DNA from: Apus apus
Taxonomy: Eukaryota; Chordata; Aves; Apodiformes; Apodidae
Assembly: GCF_020740795.1 (NCBI RefSeq)
Contig: NC_067287.1
Span: 34,651,501-34,715,500 of the forward strand
Direction of reading: 5' to 3'
DNA length: 64,000 nt
Within the stretch, counting starts at the first letter, position 1. Each line of letters opens with the position of its first letter. A model generated the notes under the pieces. That model saw only the letters and a program-made list of their open reading frames with translations. It was not told the DNA's origin and did no database searches. The position numbers and the translations under genes were made by a program. Shown here piece after piece: positions 23,401 through 36,800 of this stretch.

Positions 23401-26400
23401 TTGTAGATCATGTCATTTGCTCCCAGTTTCCAACATGCTCTTCTTTGTTCTTCCCACTGTAATTAATGCTGCAAGGGATATTTTTGCTAATGTTACTTTT
23501 CTGCCAAAACAAAAATATCTCCTCTTGTTTTGCAATGAAGTTATGTTTCTCCCAGCCCATTAGTTAGTGTCGACTACGGTTTGTATAGTTGGGATTGTAG
23601 AATAGCTTTTGAGCATAGGATCTTTCCTGTTAGTCTGAAAAATCTACGTTGTCAAAGAAAATTAGTACAAAAGTTTTTCTTATGTGAATTCATCTGTTGC
23701 CTCCCACATATGTACACGTATGGATGTAGGGGCCAAAACTTGTAAGGCTGGCATTTTATAAAAGGATGTAAGGAGTGAAATGCAGTGGGAATTGGGACAC
23801 ACACAAATCCTGAATTTCTTTGTACACAGGCCCATTAAATCAGCTCCTGGGGCCTTGCTGCTGCATGTGTTATGTGTTCCTTTGTGTGTAATGCCAAGTA
23901 AAACATCTCCCTGGAGAGCAGCTCAGTGTCTGGGTGGGTGACTGCATGGAGCTGCATGGGGTGGCCATCTGGGCTTCCTGGGTGCCACCTGGCTAAAGAC
24001 CCTATGTTTGCAGCTGGCTCAGGGTTGTCCCAAAGAACTTGAGGGTAATTCTTGGGAGGGAATGCAGAGGACCTGGGCCTTGGTAGAGGTACCATTGATG
24101 TTGATGGCCTAATTCCTTCCATGCAGTTTAAGACCAAAGGAGATAAAGGCTTCAGAGTACAGGGACAGTATTTCTCCTCAAAAAGTGTGTCACTGTTTCA
24201 GCTCATGAGAAGGAATGAGAAAAAAAGCTTTAGTGGTCATAGTTAAGCATTTATTTTAATAGGGAGAGAATGTGAAAACTTGTCACTCAGTTTACTTTTC
24301 CTAATGCTTATTAAGTGTATCTTCAGTGCATTTGAATTGTGTTCAGATTATCCAGTCAGCTTGCAATTACTCCTTTTTTGTCCCCCATTTTTCATCTCTG
24401 CCATCATCATGGAAGTAAGCATTCTATAGCAATAGGTTTTGCTGCTCATAAAGGGAGTTCTGTTTAATAGATGTTGATTAGTGTCTAAAAATAGAAAAGC
24501 CCTGGCTTGTCTCCTGGATCAGGTGGTTAAAGTGTTGTGAAGACCACCTGTCACAGGAGTTGTTTGTTTCGTTCTTGGGTGCAAGTCTTTTTCTGACAAA
24601 GAAGGATATGCAACATTAGGAAACCGGGAAATGTAACTGATCTATCATCTGATGTCAACCAAAAATGAATTAAGTGTGCACAGATATCAGTGTATTTTCT
24701 GTAGTTAAGGCTGGATTTCCTTCATAAGAACTTTGAGTATCTTCAGGGACTATAAGTTAATAATTACTTGCAAGTTAAAGAAAAAAAAAATACATTTGGA
24801 ATCAGAAGTTGACTACAGATGTGTTCTGCTGAGAGTGAATTTCTTTAACCACATCATCAAAAAAATACTGTTATATTTAGATTATATCAGATTAAAAAAA
24901 ATAATTCCTAGCAGTCTATAATCTGGGGTTGGATCTCCATGGTGAGAACTGCCATCTCAAAAGGAGAAACGAGATTTTGCTGCTGCCACTTGAAATCTTA
25001 CTTATGGTTTTGTTGCAGCATTTAAAAATGTATAGGTGATTTCCAGCTGCTTTTTATATCTATCTATATATATAAGTGTGTTTAACAAATAGTTAAACAT
25101 AATTGCAAACAATCTTGGTGTCTACAAATGCTCTTACTGGAAGTGCTGGGAGGTGAGATGCTTGGTCAGTGTTGCTAAATCCTAGTGTGCACCTATCTTC
25201 TGCTCTAGAGACACAGTTACATTTAAGGTTGCGTCCCTGCATGCCACTAGCTTTTCTTTAGTGGGAGCTGGCTTCCTAGTTGTGCAGGAATCCTGTCTCA
25301 GTGCCATGGGGATACACCTTTATGGATAGAGATGCTGATCCTGCAGTGCTCTCTGCAGAGAACCATTCTGGTCCACTGGGATGCTGTGGAAAGCAGCAGT
25401 TTGCTCTGGGCAGTCATGCCTCTGCTGTGGCTCTGCACAGGGCATGGCTCTCCGCTCCCCCTTCTTCCTGCTCCTTGAGGAGAACCGACAAGTGATCTCC
25501 AGGAGAGCATTCCAGCCTGCTTTGCAATAATTCTGTCTTCAAGTGGTTTGTATGGTAAAGCAGCAACACTGTCAGCCATATTGAGTGCACAGTTTTCTGA
25601 AGGAAATACATCCCTCTAACATGAAGAGTTAATTATTGGTTTATCTTTTCAAAATGAATTTTTGCACTGTTCTGGAAGCTGTATGGAGTAGTCCTGGAAA
25701 CACAGAGAAACAGGAATAGCAAAGGTGCAGCTTCAGTGCAACATTTGGGAAACTGTCCACCTGTGCAGAGGCAAACCTGGAGACTCTACCCTGGCACTTT
25801 GAAGTGGAGGTGCTGAAACAGTCCTCTGTAAATAACAGATCTTGATGCTTGTTCTTCTGTTTTTTAATAAGCCATTTGTGAGTAATTGTTTTCATTATTC
25901 ATCTTTTCAACTTTGCCTCAGTCTTTAGCAGTGTAACTAGCTGTTCCATGAATATACAGCCACAGGAACTTCACAATTGAAGTCCAGCTCTCCATTTTAG
26001 AGCAAGTGTTTGCGTTTCAGCCTTTGGAACAGCATTGGTTACTAGCAGCACCCACAGGCTGGCACCTCAGCTAATAATTGGTCCCTCTTATTGTCTATGG
26101 CAGTTTGGGGAGGGAAATTAAAAGACTTGAAAAACTGATATGGATGAGTGAATGAACTGACAACAAATTTACTTGGTCCAACCTGTAATTGTTGGAAGAT
26201 GTGTTCACCTGTGTGACAGAACAGTTTCAGGGCCTTGCAGTAGCTGGCCATGATTACATGTGTCAGGTAACAATCAAGGGCATTCTCTGCTGACATAAAC
26301 CAGTGATGTCTCTCGATTGCATGGGCTATGTAACTTGTCACAGGCAGATAAGGAATATATGCTGTTGTTTATACCCTCTGGTGTTACTAGGCCTTCTCTG

Positions 26401-27434
26401 CAGACTTAGACTAAACTTGCCCATATGCAGTAGGTCAGATACTTGCCAGCAGCGTCTGTCTAGTTCTTGTGTGCAAGTTTGAGCAGTTGTCCTGAAAAGT
26501 CTGGTACAGCCTGTTGGGATGCTTAGGTTTGACAGTGTCAGTCTGACCAATGATGCTAGTGATTAAAGATGTTGTGGCTGCTGAGCAACTTACTTTATTT
26601 TTAGAGGGTTGCAGTCACTTGCAGTGAGGAATCAGAAATATGTGACGTGTTCCTCTTTCAGACTTTGATTTAGCATGACACTAGACCAACCTCTCCAGCC
26701 ATTTAGATGGTCTTGCTGCACAGAGACTCAAGTTTTTTTGCAAAACCTTGTGAGAGTTTTCCCTTTTGCTTGACCTCAGATTTCTGAGTCACTTAGGGAA
26801 ATTTTATTATGTTGTCCTCTTGGTAGAGAGTCCCTCTGCTAGGAGCTGAAATGGTTGCTCCCTTCTGTGTGAGAAGTACAGTCTGTCGCAGCAGGCAGTG
26901 CTGAGAGACCTGAAATCCACCTGTCCCACAGCAGCTCCAGGAAATTCCACAACAGTGGTAGAGTGTGTCATTGGAAGCTATTGTGCTGTTTCCCAGTAAT
27001 ATTTAGCTCTAAACTGGAGCTTGTACCCTTAAAGTACATGCTTTTGTTGAGACGTAATATCAGGGTGTATGTAGGTGAGCTTTCAAGACAGAAGAAACAC
27101 AGTGGAATCTCCAAAATAGTTCATGATGGGAGCAGAGGCCTGGCTTGCAAAGTGAGTTAAGAGCAAAGGTTCAACAGAAAGTAAAACAGAATTTCTGGTG
27201 GGCATCTTTTCCCTGTCTTTGGGAGCTCCACTCTGCAGTTCCTGTAAAGAGCAGAATTAATAAGGCTTTCATGTCTCACTGCACACAAGTGCATGTTTTT
27301 TTAGCTGAAGTATGGTACAGTCCACCCTTCAGGTGATCTCTGGAGTCACAGCTGAGCATGAGAGCTGACACCTAGGATGTTATGTCTTTTGAGATTCCTG
27401 AGTGTAGGAACAATACTGATGTGTACTGAAATGA
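20451..27434. other. Intronic stretch, no supported gene
   Basis: No recognisable exon or interspersed repeat. It includes a neighbouring A(13)/T(11) pair at 23287-23321 and a short TATATA tract near 25060-25072. Open frames are short and unsupported. Confidence 0.5.
23287..23321. repeat. A(13) ... T(11) inverted homopolymers
   Basis: Thirteen A bases and eleven T bases are separated by eleven bases containing TTAGCTTAA. They are complementary and can form an A:T hairpin. Chance expansion is the likely cause. Confidence 0.7.
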
Positions 27435-27847
27435 GTCCAGTGGAGGGTGATTAAGGGGGCAACTAGATAAGAGGAGAGACATAGAGAAATGTTTTTCTTC
27501 CATCTGGAAGAGGGGAGGCTATATGGGAGTCTCATTGCTGCCTTTAGCTAGCTTGTGGGTAGGGAGGGTATAGAAAAGGTGCTGCCAATCTCTCTACTGA
27601 AGTGCATGATGAAAGGGCTGTGGCAAAGGATACAAATTGCAACAGGGGAAATTCCAAGTAGATACCAACTTTTGTACTATGAGGGTGGTCAAACAGGGTG
27701 ACAGCGACTGCTGAAAGGTTTGTAGACGCCTCAGTCCTGGAGGTATTCTAAGCTCAACTGGATAAGGTCTGGGTGGACTGTTTGGTATAGGTGCTTGGAC
27801 TAGAGACTGCCAGAGGACTGTCTGACCTAAATCATTCTGTGATTCTA
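27435..27847 (+). mobile_element. Old CR1 LINE 3' fragment, + strand
   Basis: The segment starts with GTCCAGTGGAGGGTGATTAA and ends in CATTCTGTGATTCTAG, both matching the CR1 3' region. In between, GAGGGTGGTCAAACAGG and CCTGGAGGTATTCTAAGCTC fall in the expected order. It is more diverged than the copy at 19461, so it belongs to an older CR1 subfamily or insertion. It carries only the last part of ORF2 and the 3' UTR, with no usable frame left. Confidence 0.82.
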
Positions 27848-30800
27848 GTTCTCTGTGAAAACCATGGCCTTTTGAAAGAAAACTGATGACAAAGATCAGA
27901 TGTGCTGAGAGTGGCCAGCTCTGGTGTCTTGTGCAACCATCAATTTGAGTTCTAGCATTGACTTTGAGTGCAACAGAGTAAAGAAGGTGTGCAGGTCCTC
28001 CCTCTATCCCAGCTCACTTTCTGCTACCATTTTGTTTTGGGGCATTTGCTGTAAGTTGTTAAAGAATAATTATGTTTACATAATACAGCAAGGAGTCACT
28101 AGTGGGTGTCCAAAACTAGCAGAGTAGCTTTCTGAAGCAGTATTGTTTTTTCTTCTCCTATCTTTTAATGCTGTATCCGCTTGTTAAAAGGGATTCCTCT
28201 GTGTGATGTTCTTGACCCAGCAAAGAGTAAATTTTAGGTGCCAGGGAAAGTGCTGTACCATTTTTGCTGACAAGGCACACAAGCCCAAATGGGTCAACAG
28301 AAGATAACAGAAAAGCCAGGAAGAGGCAGAGTTTTTTTTCTGATATTTAACAGTTCAGCTGCTGAGCAACCATGGGGCCTGCACGCAAATCGTGACCAAA
28401 ATAGCTGTTTCTGCACTGCAGCTATTCTTCTCAGCAGCAGAACACATCTGCTGATCATAGGTTACTTTTTTATTCCTCTGGCCAGTCTGTGAGTGACAAA
28501 CAGTTTTACAAAGATCAAGCTGCTGGCTCTTGTTTTAGCTTGTGCCAAGGTTAAATCCCTTCTCTCTGGTGAAGGCTGACTTCAGCAGCGTAGGTTGTGG
28601 AAAGTGTGTGGGCCTAGGAGAAGAATAGAGGAGCAATACTGGCTTCTGAATGTGTCTCAGTACCTCCTTGGGAATCTACTCTGGGAATGCTTAGGCTACA
28701 AAATGTATTTCTTTAAAGGTGTCTTTCAGAAGCTCTTAAAAAGTGCTGGAGATGAAAAGCACCTTTCATTTACGACTATTATCAGAATACTAGTAAGATT
28801 TATTGCTTTCACAATAATCTCTGCATTTGACTGCATTACTGCAATTGGGCTTTTTGCCAGGTCTGATCTGTGGTCTCTTGCTGGTGTCCCTTAACAAATT
28901 AACATGGCAAGTGAACATAGGAACATGGCATTTGTGTGCCCACCACTGCTAACAGAGCAGAAATCTTGCTGACCCCATAAATTTTATCTGGTAGGTTCTG
29001 ATCAGTCAAAATTAGTTCCCATTTTTTCTCTGGTGCTGTTCTGTGCTTTCTTTTACATGTTGCAGTTTGAGACAGTTCTAAAGGCTATGTCAGGCGCCTT
29101 AATGCCACATCTGTCCCTGCCCAAAGTTCTTTTCTGTCTCCTCAAGACCAAAACTGGCAGGTGTTGTAGTTAAAATGACCCTGTTCACATGGGTCCTGGT
29201 GGGGTTCAGCCCAAGAGATGTGGGTCCTGGAGCTGAATGCTTCATGGGCATGGCAAATTGGGCTTTTAGGAAATCTACCATAGCCTATTTCCTGAACAAA
29301 TCACGTTGCTCCTCTGTATTGGGGAAGTATCACAGGGATAATTCTCTAGAAATACTTGTTTCGCATCTGGCTGTGTGAGTGAGAAACGGAGTTGGAGTAG
29401 ATCTAAACTTTGTTTTAAAGGGCTTCCCACAGGCAACATTGTGTCCTGTTGGTTAACTACAAAGGGTCTGTTTGCTTCAATTACTGGATTTCAGCCAGGA
29501 GCACTTTGCTTTTCTCGGTATTAGTACATTCTTTGGGAGTAAAATGCTCGTTTGTTTCTGCTGTCCTGTGTTATTACTGCTCAAAAGATTGATATGTCCT
29601 TTGCCTTGTACTGGAATAGATGGGTCACACGCAAAGACAAATAAATATTAAAGACGCAAACCTAAACCAGACAAACCAAGAAAAAAAAACCCAACAAAAC
29701 AAGAGCAAAACAACTGTGTCTGGGTAGAGATGTTTAATTAGTTCTCCTGTGTGGTCTCTTTCTGATCCTGATAACGTTGCTTGGGTCAGAATTAAAAATA
29801 TGTACATTGGTACTTCCTAAATGTGTAGCATTTGGCTGTTGCCCCAGGCAGCAGCTGTGGTGTATGGCAGTGAGCTTTTGTGGTTTGGGAGGTGCTTGGG
29901 TATGAGGACTTCTCCCTGTCTTTCCCCCTTAGGCAGGTGCTGCTGGGAGCTGTGCTGTTCACCTTGGGAGGGCAGGGGTGTCTTTGGTATCTTTAAATGA
30001 GAAACTTTTCAGAACAGAAGTGCTTAAAGTATTTAAGAAGCAGCACATGACTCTAGTGAGGTCTTGATTTTGTCTGTGGCTTCATGACATGTTTAGTATT
30101 AAAAAAAAAATGGACTGATAGCATTTTATTTTCGCCCTTGGGAAGTTGTTGTATCCCATTGACCTTTTCTTAACAGGATGATACATTTATTTTCACTAAT
30201 ACTAATCATATTATGATAAAAAATGTGTCCTGCAGGCACTTAAAGTGGTCTTCTGTGAATGGTAAAACATAATTTTAAAGTGTCACGATCCTAAATTAAT
30301 TACATTTTCATCAATTAATTCTTCATTCCTATATTGCAGTTTCTGGATTGCTGCTGCTTTCCAACTATGAATTACTTATTTCAGTTAAGATACAGTTACT
30401 TTGTTTCCCTGCCTTTTTACTGTGGGTCTGGTTCCTGCAGAAATAATGACTGATGAGTTCCACTCATTGGTTTAGGGATTTTGTGTTTGTTTGCACAGTT
30501 AAATAAGTTTTGAAAGACTGAAACCCCATGTATATAACTTCTGCCACTGCAAAGCCAGAAGTGCATCTTACCTGTTTAAAAAGACAGTATTTAGGACTGA
30601 CTGAGTGGTAGGTTTCTTCTCCCATCCTGGGTGATAGTCTGAGAATATTAGGGGATTTCTTACAAGGGTGCGTTATAGAACTACTGACTTGCAATCCTTC
30701 AGGGTATTACTGAGACCATAAATACAAAACTGTGTGTCTGCACAGATAGTCCTCTACTGATAAACATGTTTGTAGATTTTTATGATATTGACTAAGACTG

Positions 30801-33800
30801 ACAGGACTGTGCCAGATGTGTATCCCAAATTTGTGAGACGATTTATTTTCCAAGGAGTTAACTAATTTCCTTTGGGTCTCTGATATTCTGATCTTGAAGC
30901 TATAATCTATGAAGCCAAATCTTAATTTGGTTTAAGGACATAAATGTTACTGTCAATGAGACAATAATACAGTTCCTGGGGGGGAAGCTGAAGAATAGTT
31001 GAGAATTGTTAATTGATACTTCTTTTTCCTTTCCTAAATGGAGTGGAAAAGAAAGCAGTGTGTCTGTTGAGATTACAGAAATTATTGGTAATCCCTCTGA
31101 AGTGCCTTCTGGTGGTAATGAAAACTGCATACACAATTAAGAAGAACCAAAAGTAGTATTTGTCTCTATGAGGAGGGTATAAACTAGGCAATGGTAATGG
31201 GACTGTCAGAACTTTCTGAAAGCCAAAAGAACAGAGAATAAAATAAGTCAAGATTTCACCAGCTGATTTAGGACAGAAGGTCACTGAGGGCAGCAAAACC
31301 CAAACTTTATCAGTGTTTAGAATATGTTTGTTTATGTTCCAGGGTACATTTTTATTTATTACTTTTCTTACTGGGTTTGGAGATGCTGCTTAGCTCCTAA
31401 AACACAGCTTTCCCTTTTTCATTCAGACAGTATAAGAGAAGTTAAGTAGCTCTGCGGATATCTTAGTGTCTGCAGAGAGATGTCAGGAGGACCCTGCTGA
31501 GTTGCAGCAAAGGCTGAGAAATGTTTAAGTGACTCCTGAAACCGGGACTTAGGCTTTCACGTAGCTTACATTGATGCTGGAAGGTGAGCATCCTTGCCAT
31601 AACAGTGTTTGTGCTGTAGCAGCATCTACATGCTGTAAAGAAGGGTGTCAAGGCTAGACAACATGCAGATCTGTGGTGAGATGTAAATTGTTGTTCTGGA
31701 TGGCTGACAACAAAGTAGAACAAGGGTCGATTCACCCAGAGTTATTTGGGGAGGAAGTGAGGGAGGTATAGTGTAGAAGCTAGAGTTGCTGAGTACCCTT
31801 CCCTGCTATCCCCACATATCATTGAAGTGTTGGCTTTCTGTTGTCCCAAAGCTGCAGGTGTACTCCTTCCCTTGAAGGAGGATAGCTACCTTGCAAGACC
31901 TACAGAAGTAGTTTCTCCCCTGAGCTGATCAGAGCTGTTCCTCGCTGGTCTTGCTTTCAGAAGTGCTGAACATTTACGTCTACGGGTAGTGGCACTTCTA
32001 GAGAAGTAGGTTGCAACAACTCCTGTGTTAATAACAGAACTGCAAACTCTGCTCTAAAATGACTGAGGACCAGATGCAAGGTGTTCACATTAGTGTTGGT
32101 GGGTAATGAAGTATGATGTTGTACCAGCTGCTCACCACACTGTACCACACCCAGGCATTGTCTCAAGTTAATCCTGGTGGCACATCTTTTTACTGAAAGG
32201 CTTTCTTATCAGAGGACCTTCAGGAGTTGTTTCCATTCTGCATAATTTTTTTTTTATTTTTCCTTTCTGTGTTGTTCTGTTTCTTGGGCTTTTGCCATGC
32301 TCTCTCCCTACGCCACTCACCTCTTTCCCATAGCTTTGTTTTTTTGGTTCTGTCCTGTGGAATGGCCCCATGTCCTGTCATTCCCACAGGCCGGGAAGCA
32401 TAGCACATGGCTGGGCACTCGTGAAAAGAGAGGTCAAAGAGTAATGAATGATGCTCATTAGACTAAGTATGCCAGACAGCCCTGGACACCCAAAGAGGAC
32501 ACTCATGATGTTTTAACCTAACTATTACAGGGTCTAATTAAGTTTATGTTAGTTTAAATCAGTTGCCATATTATCTGCACTTGAAAGGGAGAGTTTTCCC
32601 CTTCAATCATTGCTTCTAGTTCTCCAGGATCTTTGAATCACAGACTTGTCTGAAACTCTTGATGTAACCAGGGTATTATATAAGCTGGTAAAAAAGGGAA
32701 GGTTTTTATTGTTGTTTTTGAAGGGGTGTGTGTATAAATGAGGCCAGCCTGATAGTTAGATTTTAAGGGTGTGGAGGGAAAAGCAGTGAGGCATCTGTGC
32801 TTTAATCCCCTTATGGTTATTTTCATGGCAGCAGGAGCTAGATGAGGCGTCACATTTGCAGGGAGGACTAGTGAAGAGTCCTGTGTGTGACTGGGTTATT
32901 GCTGGGCTTTGCTTTGCACTGACATAACTAGTTCTGCTCGTACAACATGCCATGTGGTAGTGTGTTGGTCAAGACCAACCCAGCTGCAAAGTGGGCAGCA
33001 GCAGTAAGAGACTCCCGTTCTGTAGAGCAGAAGCAGGTCTTAGCAATGTGCAGCAGATGTTGCCCACTTGGATGACAGATGCATTTAAAATCAGTTGTAA
33101 AACTGGATTTGGGATTTTGCAAATTGAGTTCAATAAGGACAAGTGCTATTTAACAGTCTGCGTGCTTTAACAGCGAACTATATTTCTGTTGCACTGATTT
33201 TCTGTGAAAGAATAAAAGCCAAGGCTTGGGAGTTCTGCTCTAATAAGTAGGACACTGAATTTCACCTGAACCCTGGAAAGCCAGGTTTAGCCCTTCTTCT
33301 GTATATAAACTTTATTTGGGTGACCGTACGTAACTAGTGAAGTGGCATGCTGTATGATGCAGAGATCCCTGCTGTGGTCCAAGACCCAGAAGTGGGGATA
33401 TTAACTGAGACATGAAGGCAATTTGCTTGTGAACAAATGCTGCACTATGGCAGCTACAGAGCTTCTGGTATGCAGTGCCAAATGTGCTTCTAGGCTCTGT
33501 GATCAGAGCAGTCACCGTAGGATTCTGTCACACAGGACTTGGCTCTGGTGTGTTCTTCTACAAGAGTGACTTGGTGGCATGGAGGCAGCTGGGTACAGTT
33601 GTGAGAAGGACTCTGAAAGGTAGTGAATTACTTGTGTTGTAGGCGCTGTGTTTGAGATCATGTAGGTGTCAACAGTAGCAAGTAGCACTGCTTTGCCTTT
33701 TGTTTTTCTTTTAGTTTTGGAGGCATATGCTGCAGGTATGGGGAGGAGGCTAGGAAAACACCAATGTCAGTATGACTTTTGGGAACAGAGAGTTAAACCA

Positions 33801-36800
33801 GTTTGTACTGGTCCACTTAGAGGCTTCTCAAATAACACCTCAAATGAAATCAAAGCTCATAAAGAGTAACATACTAGGAAGAACATTTGAAAGTGTAAAC
33901 CGTGTCTGGAAACAGGTGATATGCCATATGTGGTGCACTTCTCATGGCTAGGAGATGAGGCGGAATGGTAGTGTGACATTGTGCCAGTACCTGTGTTTAA
34001 CTGTATCTTTTCAAATGTCTGTTGTTCCTTTTAAATACTTTTATTGTGTACTTCTGAAATACCATTTTGATAATGGAGAATAAATGGAATGAAGATGCTG
34101 TAATATCCTGTGGTTGGCTGAACTGGCTAACAATGGCTGCGCCAATGAGAAAATGAAGGAAGGATTAAGAAATTACTACGAAACAGAATAACCCAGCTGT
34201 CCCAACAGTGAGATTGTAGTATACAACAGAGGCAAAAACCCTGTGTGTGCCAGAAAAGCAGAGAATGTAAAAGATGTAACACTTAAATCTATAAAATATA
34301 AGGCAAATACATGCACTTCTAAGATGTCTTATCTTTCTAGATATTGATTCCCATTTGAGAATGGAAAGGAAAGCTGTGGTCAGGTTCCCATCTTTGCAGG
34401 GATTCCTCTGAGGCATATTGAGTTTTTCCTGCTGTTTCCTTCCTGTTGTCTGGGTGGAATCCCCTGACTTGTCCTTGTATAGTGTTGACCTGATAGAAAT
34501 CCATAAAAAAGAAGGCTGATCAGGAGTTATGGCCATCTCTGCCACCCTACTATTGTTCTGCATGGAATTTTTTTTTTTTTTTTTTCTTTAAGCTAATGAG
34601 GATTGCTACTGGATAATACACTGCGAATTCTCATGGGGAAAAAACCAAACCAAAACACCAAAGTACTGATGCCTTTTCTAGTTGCCAAATATTTATTTGG
34701 GGTAGAGGACAAGACACTTGTCAAACATCTCTTTGTGGTGAATTAAGTATTATCAACAACAAAATGAGAAGAACAGAAGGAGTGAACAAAGTGTTTTCCC
34801 CAGAAGCTTGCTGTTTGCAAAAGAAAATCCTTTAATGGTTTGAACACAGAATCTTCTTTTAAAACTGTGGTACGTTTGATAAAGAAATGGAGGGATTTCC
34901 ATTGGGGAAACTTGAGATCTAAGGAATAATTGTCAGGAACAGTACATAAAATAGAAAACAAAGATCCTGAAAACTATACATGTTTAAATTTTGTGTGCAA
35001 AAAGCAGGCTAAAGGAGAGCATGTGAATAGCATTTTTGCTGCATCTGATGTACGCAACACTGAAATGGTTGGGAATGTTTTCACAGTTTGTCATGTTGTT
35101 ATAGAAGCTAATTTAGAAGAGAATCTGAAACATTTGTGTCTGATAGACAAGTTTCAAAAATAGTATTTTAAAATTTATCTAGTAATATAAATTCTTTCTG
35201 TGGCAACAGGATCTTACCATTATTAAGAAACATCTTAATTAAAAGATACAGTACAGAATTGTTGCTGAAACTGATTTATGTGCCATAATGAGGATGGCTT
35301 GAATAATACAAACATTTCTGGTGGGTTGAAAAGGATGGCAAAGTTTCACCAGCAAAATTTAACTGGGGATGACTTTTTTTAGTTTTTGCAAATTTGTCTT
35401 TCTTTCAGTGGAACTACTTGAACATTGTTTGCAAACATTTTGAAATTCAGAAAATCTCAGCCTTTATTGCTGGTCCAAGAAAAACAACCCTGAAAAATAA
35501 GGAGACTAGAGCCAAAATAGAAAGCTTTTTTTGCTGCTTTATCCAAGTAATACATTTTTCCAAGACTTTACCTGTTGTAATCTGCACTCAAGACAGAAGT
35601 GCAAAGAGTGTGTTCCCACGGTTGCTTTTTTTCTATCTGTATAAAACTAGTTTTATAAAAAAAATTATCCTCTGATATTTGCTTGAAAGTTTTAAATGGG
35701 TAAAAATGCAGTAAAAACCTATTCTGAAAAAGCAAACAAGAAAAGTGATATTTTTATGACAGCTGCAGAGTTTACCCAGTTAATTAGTCTTCTTGGTTAC
35801 AACGTGACAGTGATGCAGGAAGTACTGAGATACTTAATTTTATTTTTCCCCATGGCCTTTGCAGAAAAAAGGAGTATGTTGTGCACCTTTTCCCAAGGAC
35901 ACTTGAAAGCACAGACATTGTTTTAAATATAATAACAAATAGAATTATGTTTTTTTCCCCTGCATATTGGTGGAAAACAATATTGGAGGTCATATTATTG
36001 TCAAACAGATTGTCCTTTGTAAGTTTATTTTCCTCTGTAGCACACAGTTTGAATGAGTACTGTAGTTATTCCAGTTTTTCTTCCTCGGCTCTAGTCAAAA
36101 TGTTTCATGTTGAACATAATCTGTGTTTTGGAAATTGCACATGTAATTTATAGGCTCCTTCTCTGCCTGTTATAGAGCATAATTTATATGCATATGCTTT
36201 CCTGCAATTCTAGGTAATTGGAAAGTTTAGCTGCTTGCTATGGAGCATCTACTTCAGTAGGTGGGCAAGGCTCTGGAAGCTGAAGGTGAGGTATTTGCAA
36301 TGAAAGGACAAAATCCAGTAGACATTTTTTGTTGTGTTAAATGTATTAATAATTATTAAATATTACCCATATGACTCAGTCAATAATATGTTTTTAATAG
36401 GAAGATAGCTATTTGATTTAAATTGCCTAAAAATATTTGAAAGAAAAAAATAAGTCTTTTGCTTGCAAGGTAAAATTATCCACAAAGCCCCAGAAGAAAA
36501 GGAGATTTATTTAATATTTTTTAACAAAAGCTGCATAGTTCTTCCATGAGCATTCTGCACCACCAGAGAGCTGTTAGGTTAGAGTCACCTTTTGGCTTTT
36601 ATTTCCCTTTGGGAGGCTGTCCCTGCAGCACGGAGCTGATGCCTTTCCATGGCTTTGTGCCTGAGCAGCTCTGCAGTGCAATGGAGGTGGAGGATCTCGG
36701 GATAGGTCCAGCCCCACGCTGGGGTTCAGGACAGCTTTCCATGGCCTGAGTGAAGATGTATTTGGTAGTCATCCAAAAGCTGCTGTTGTGTGTTTAACTG

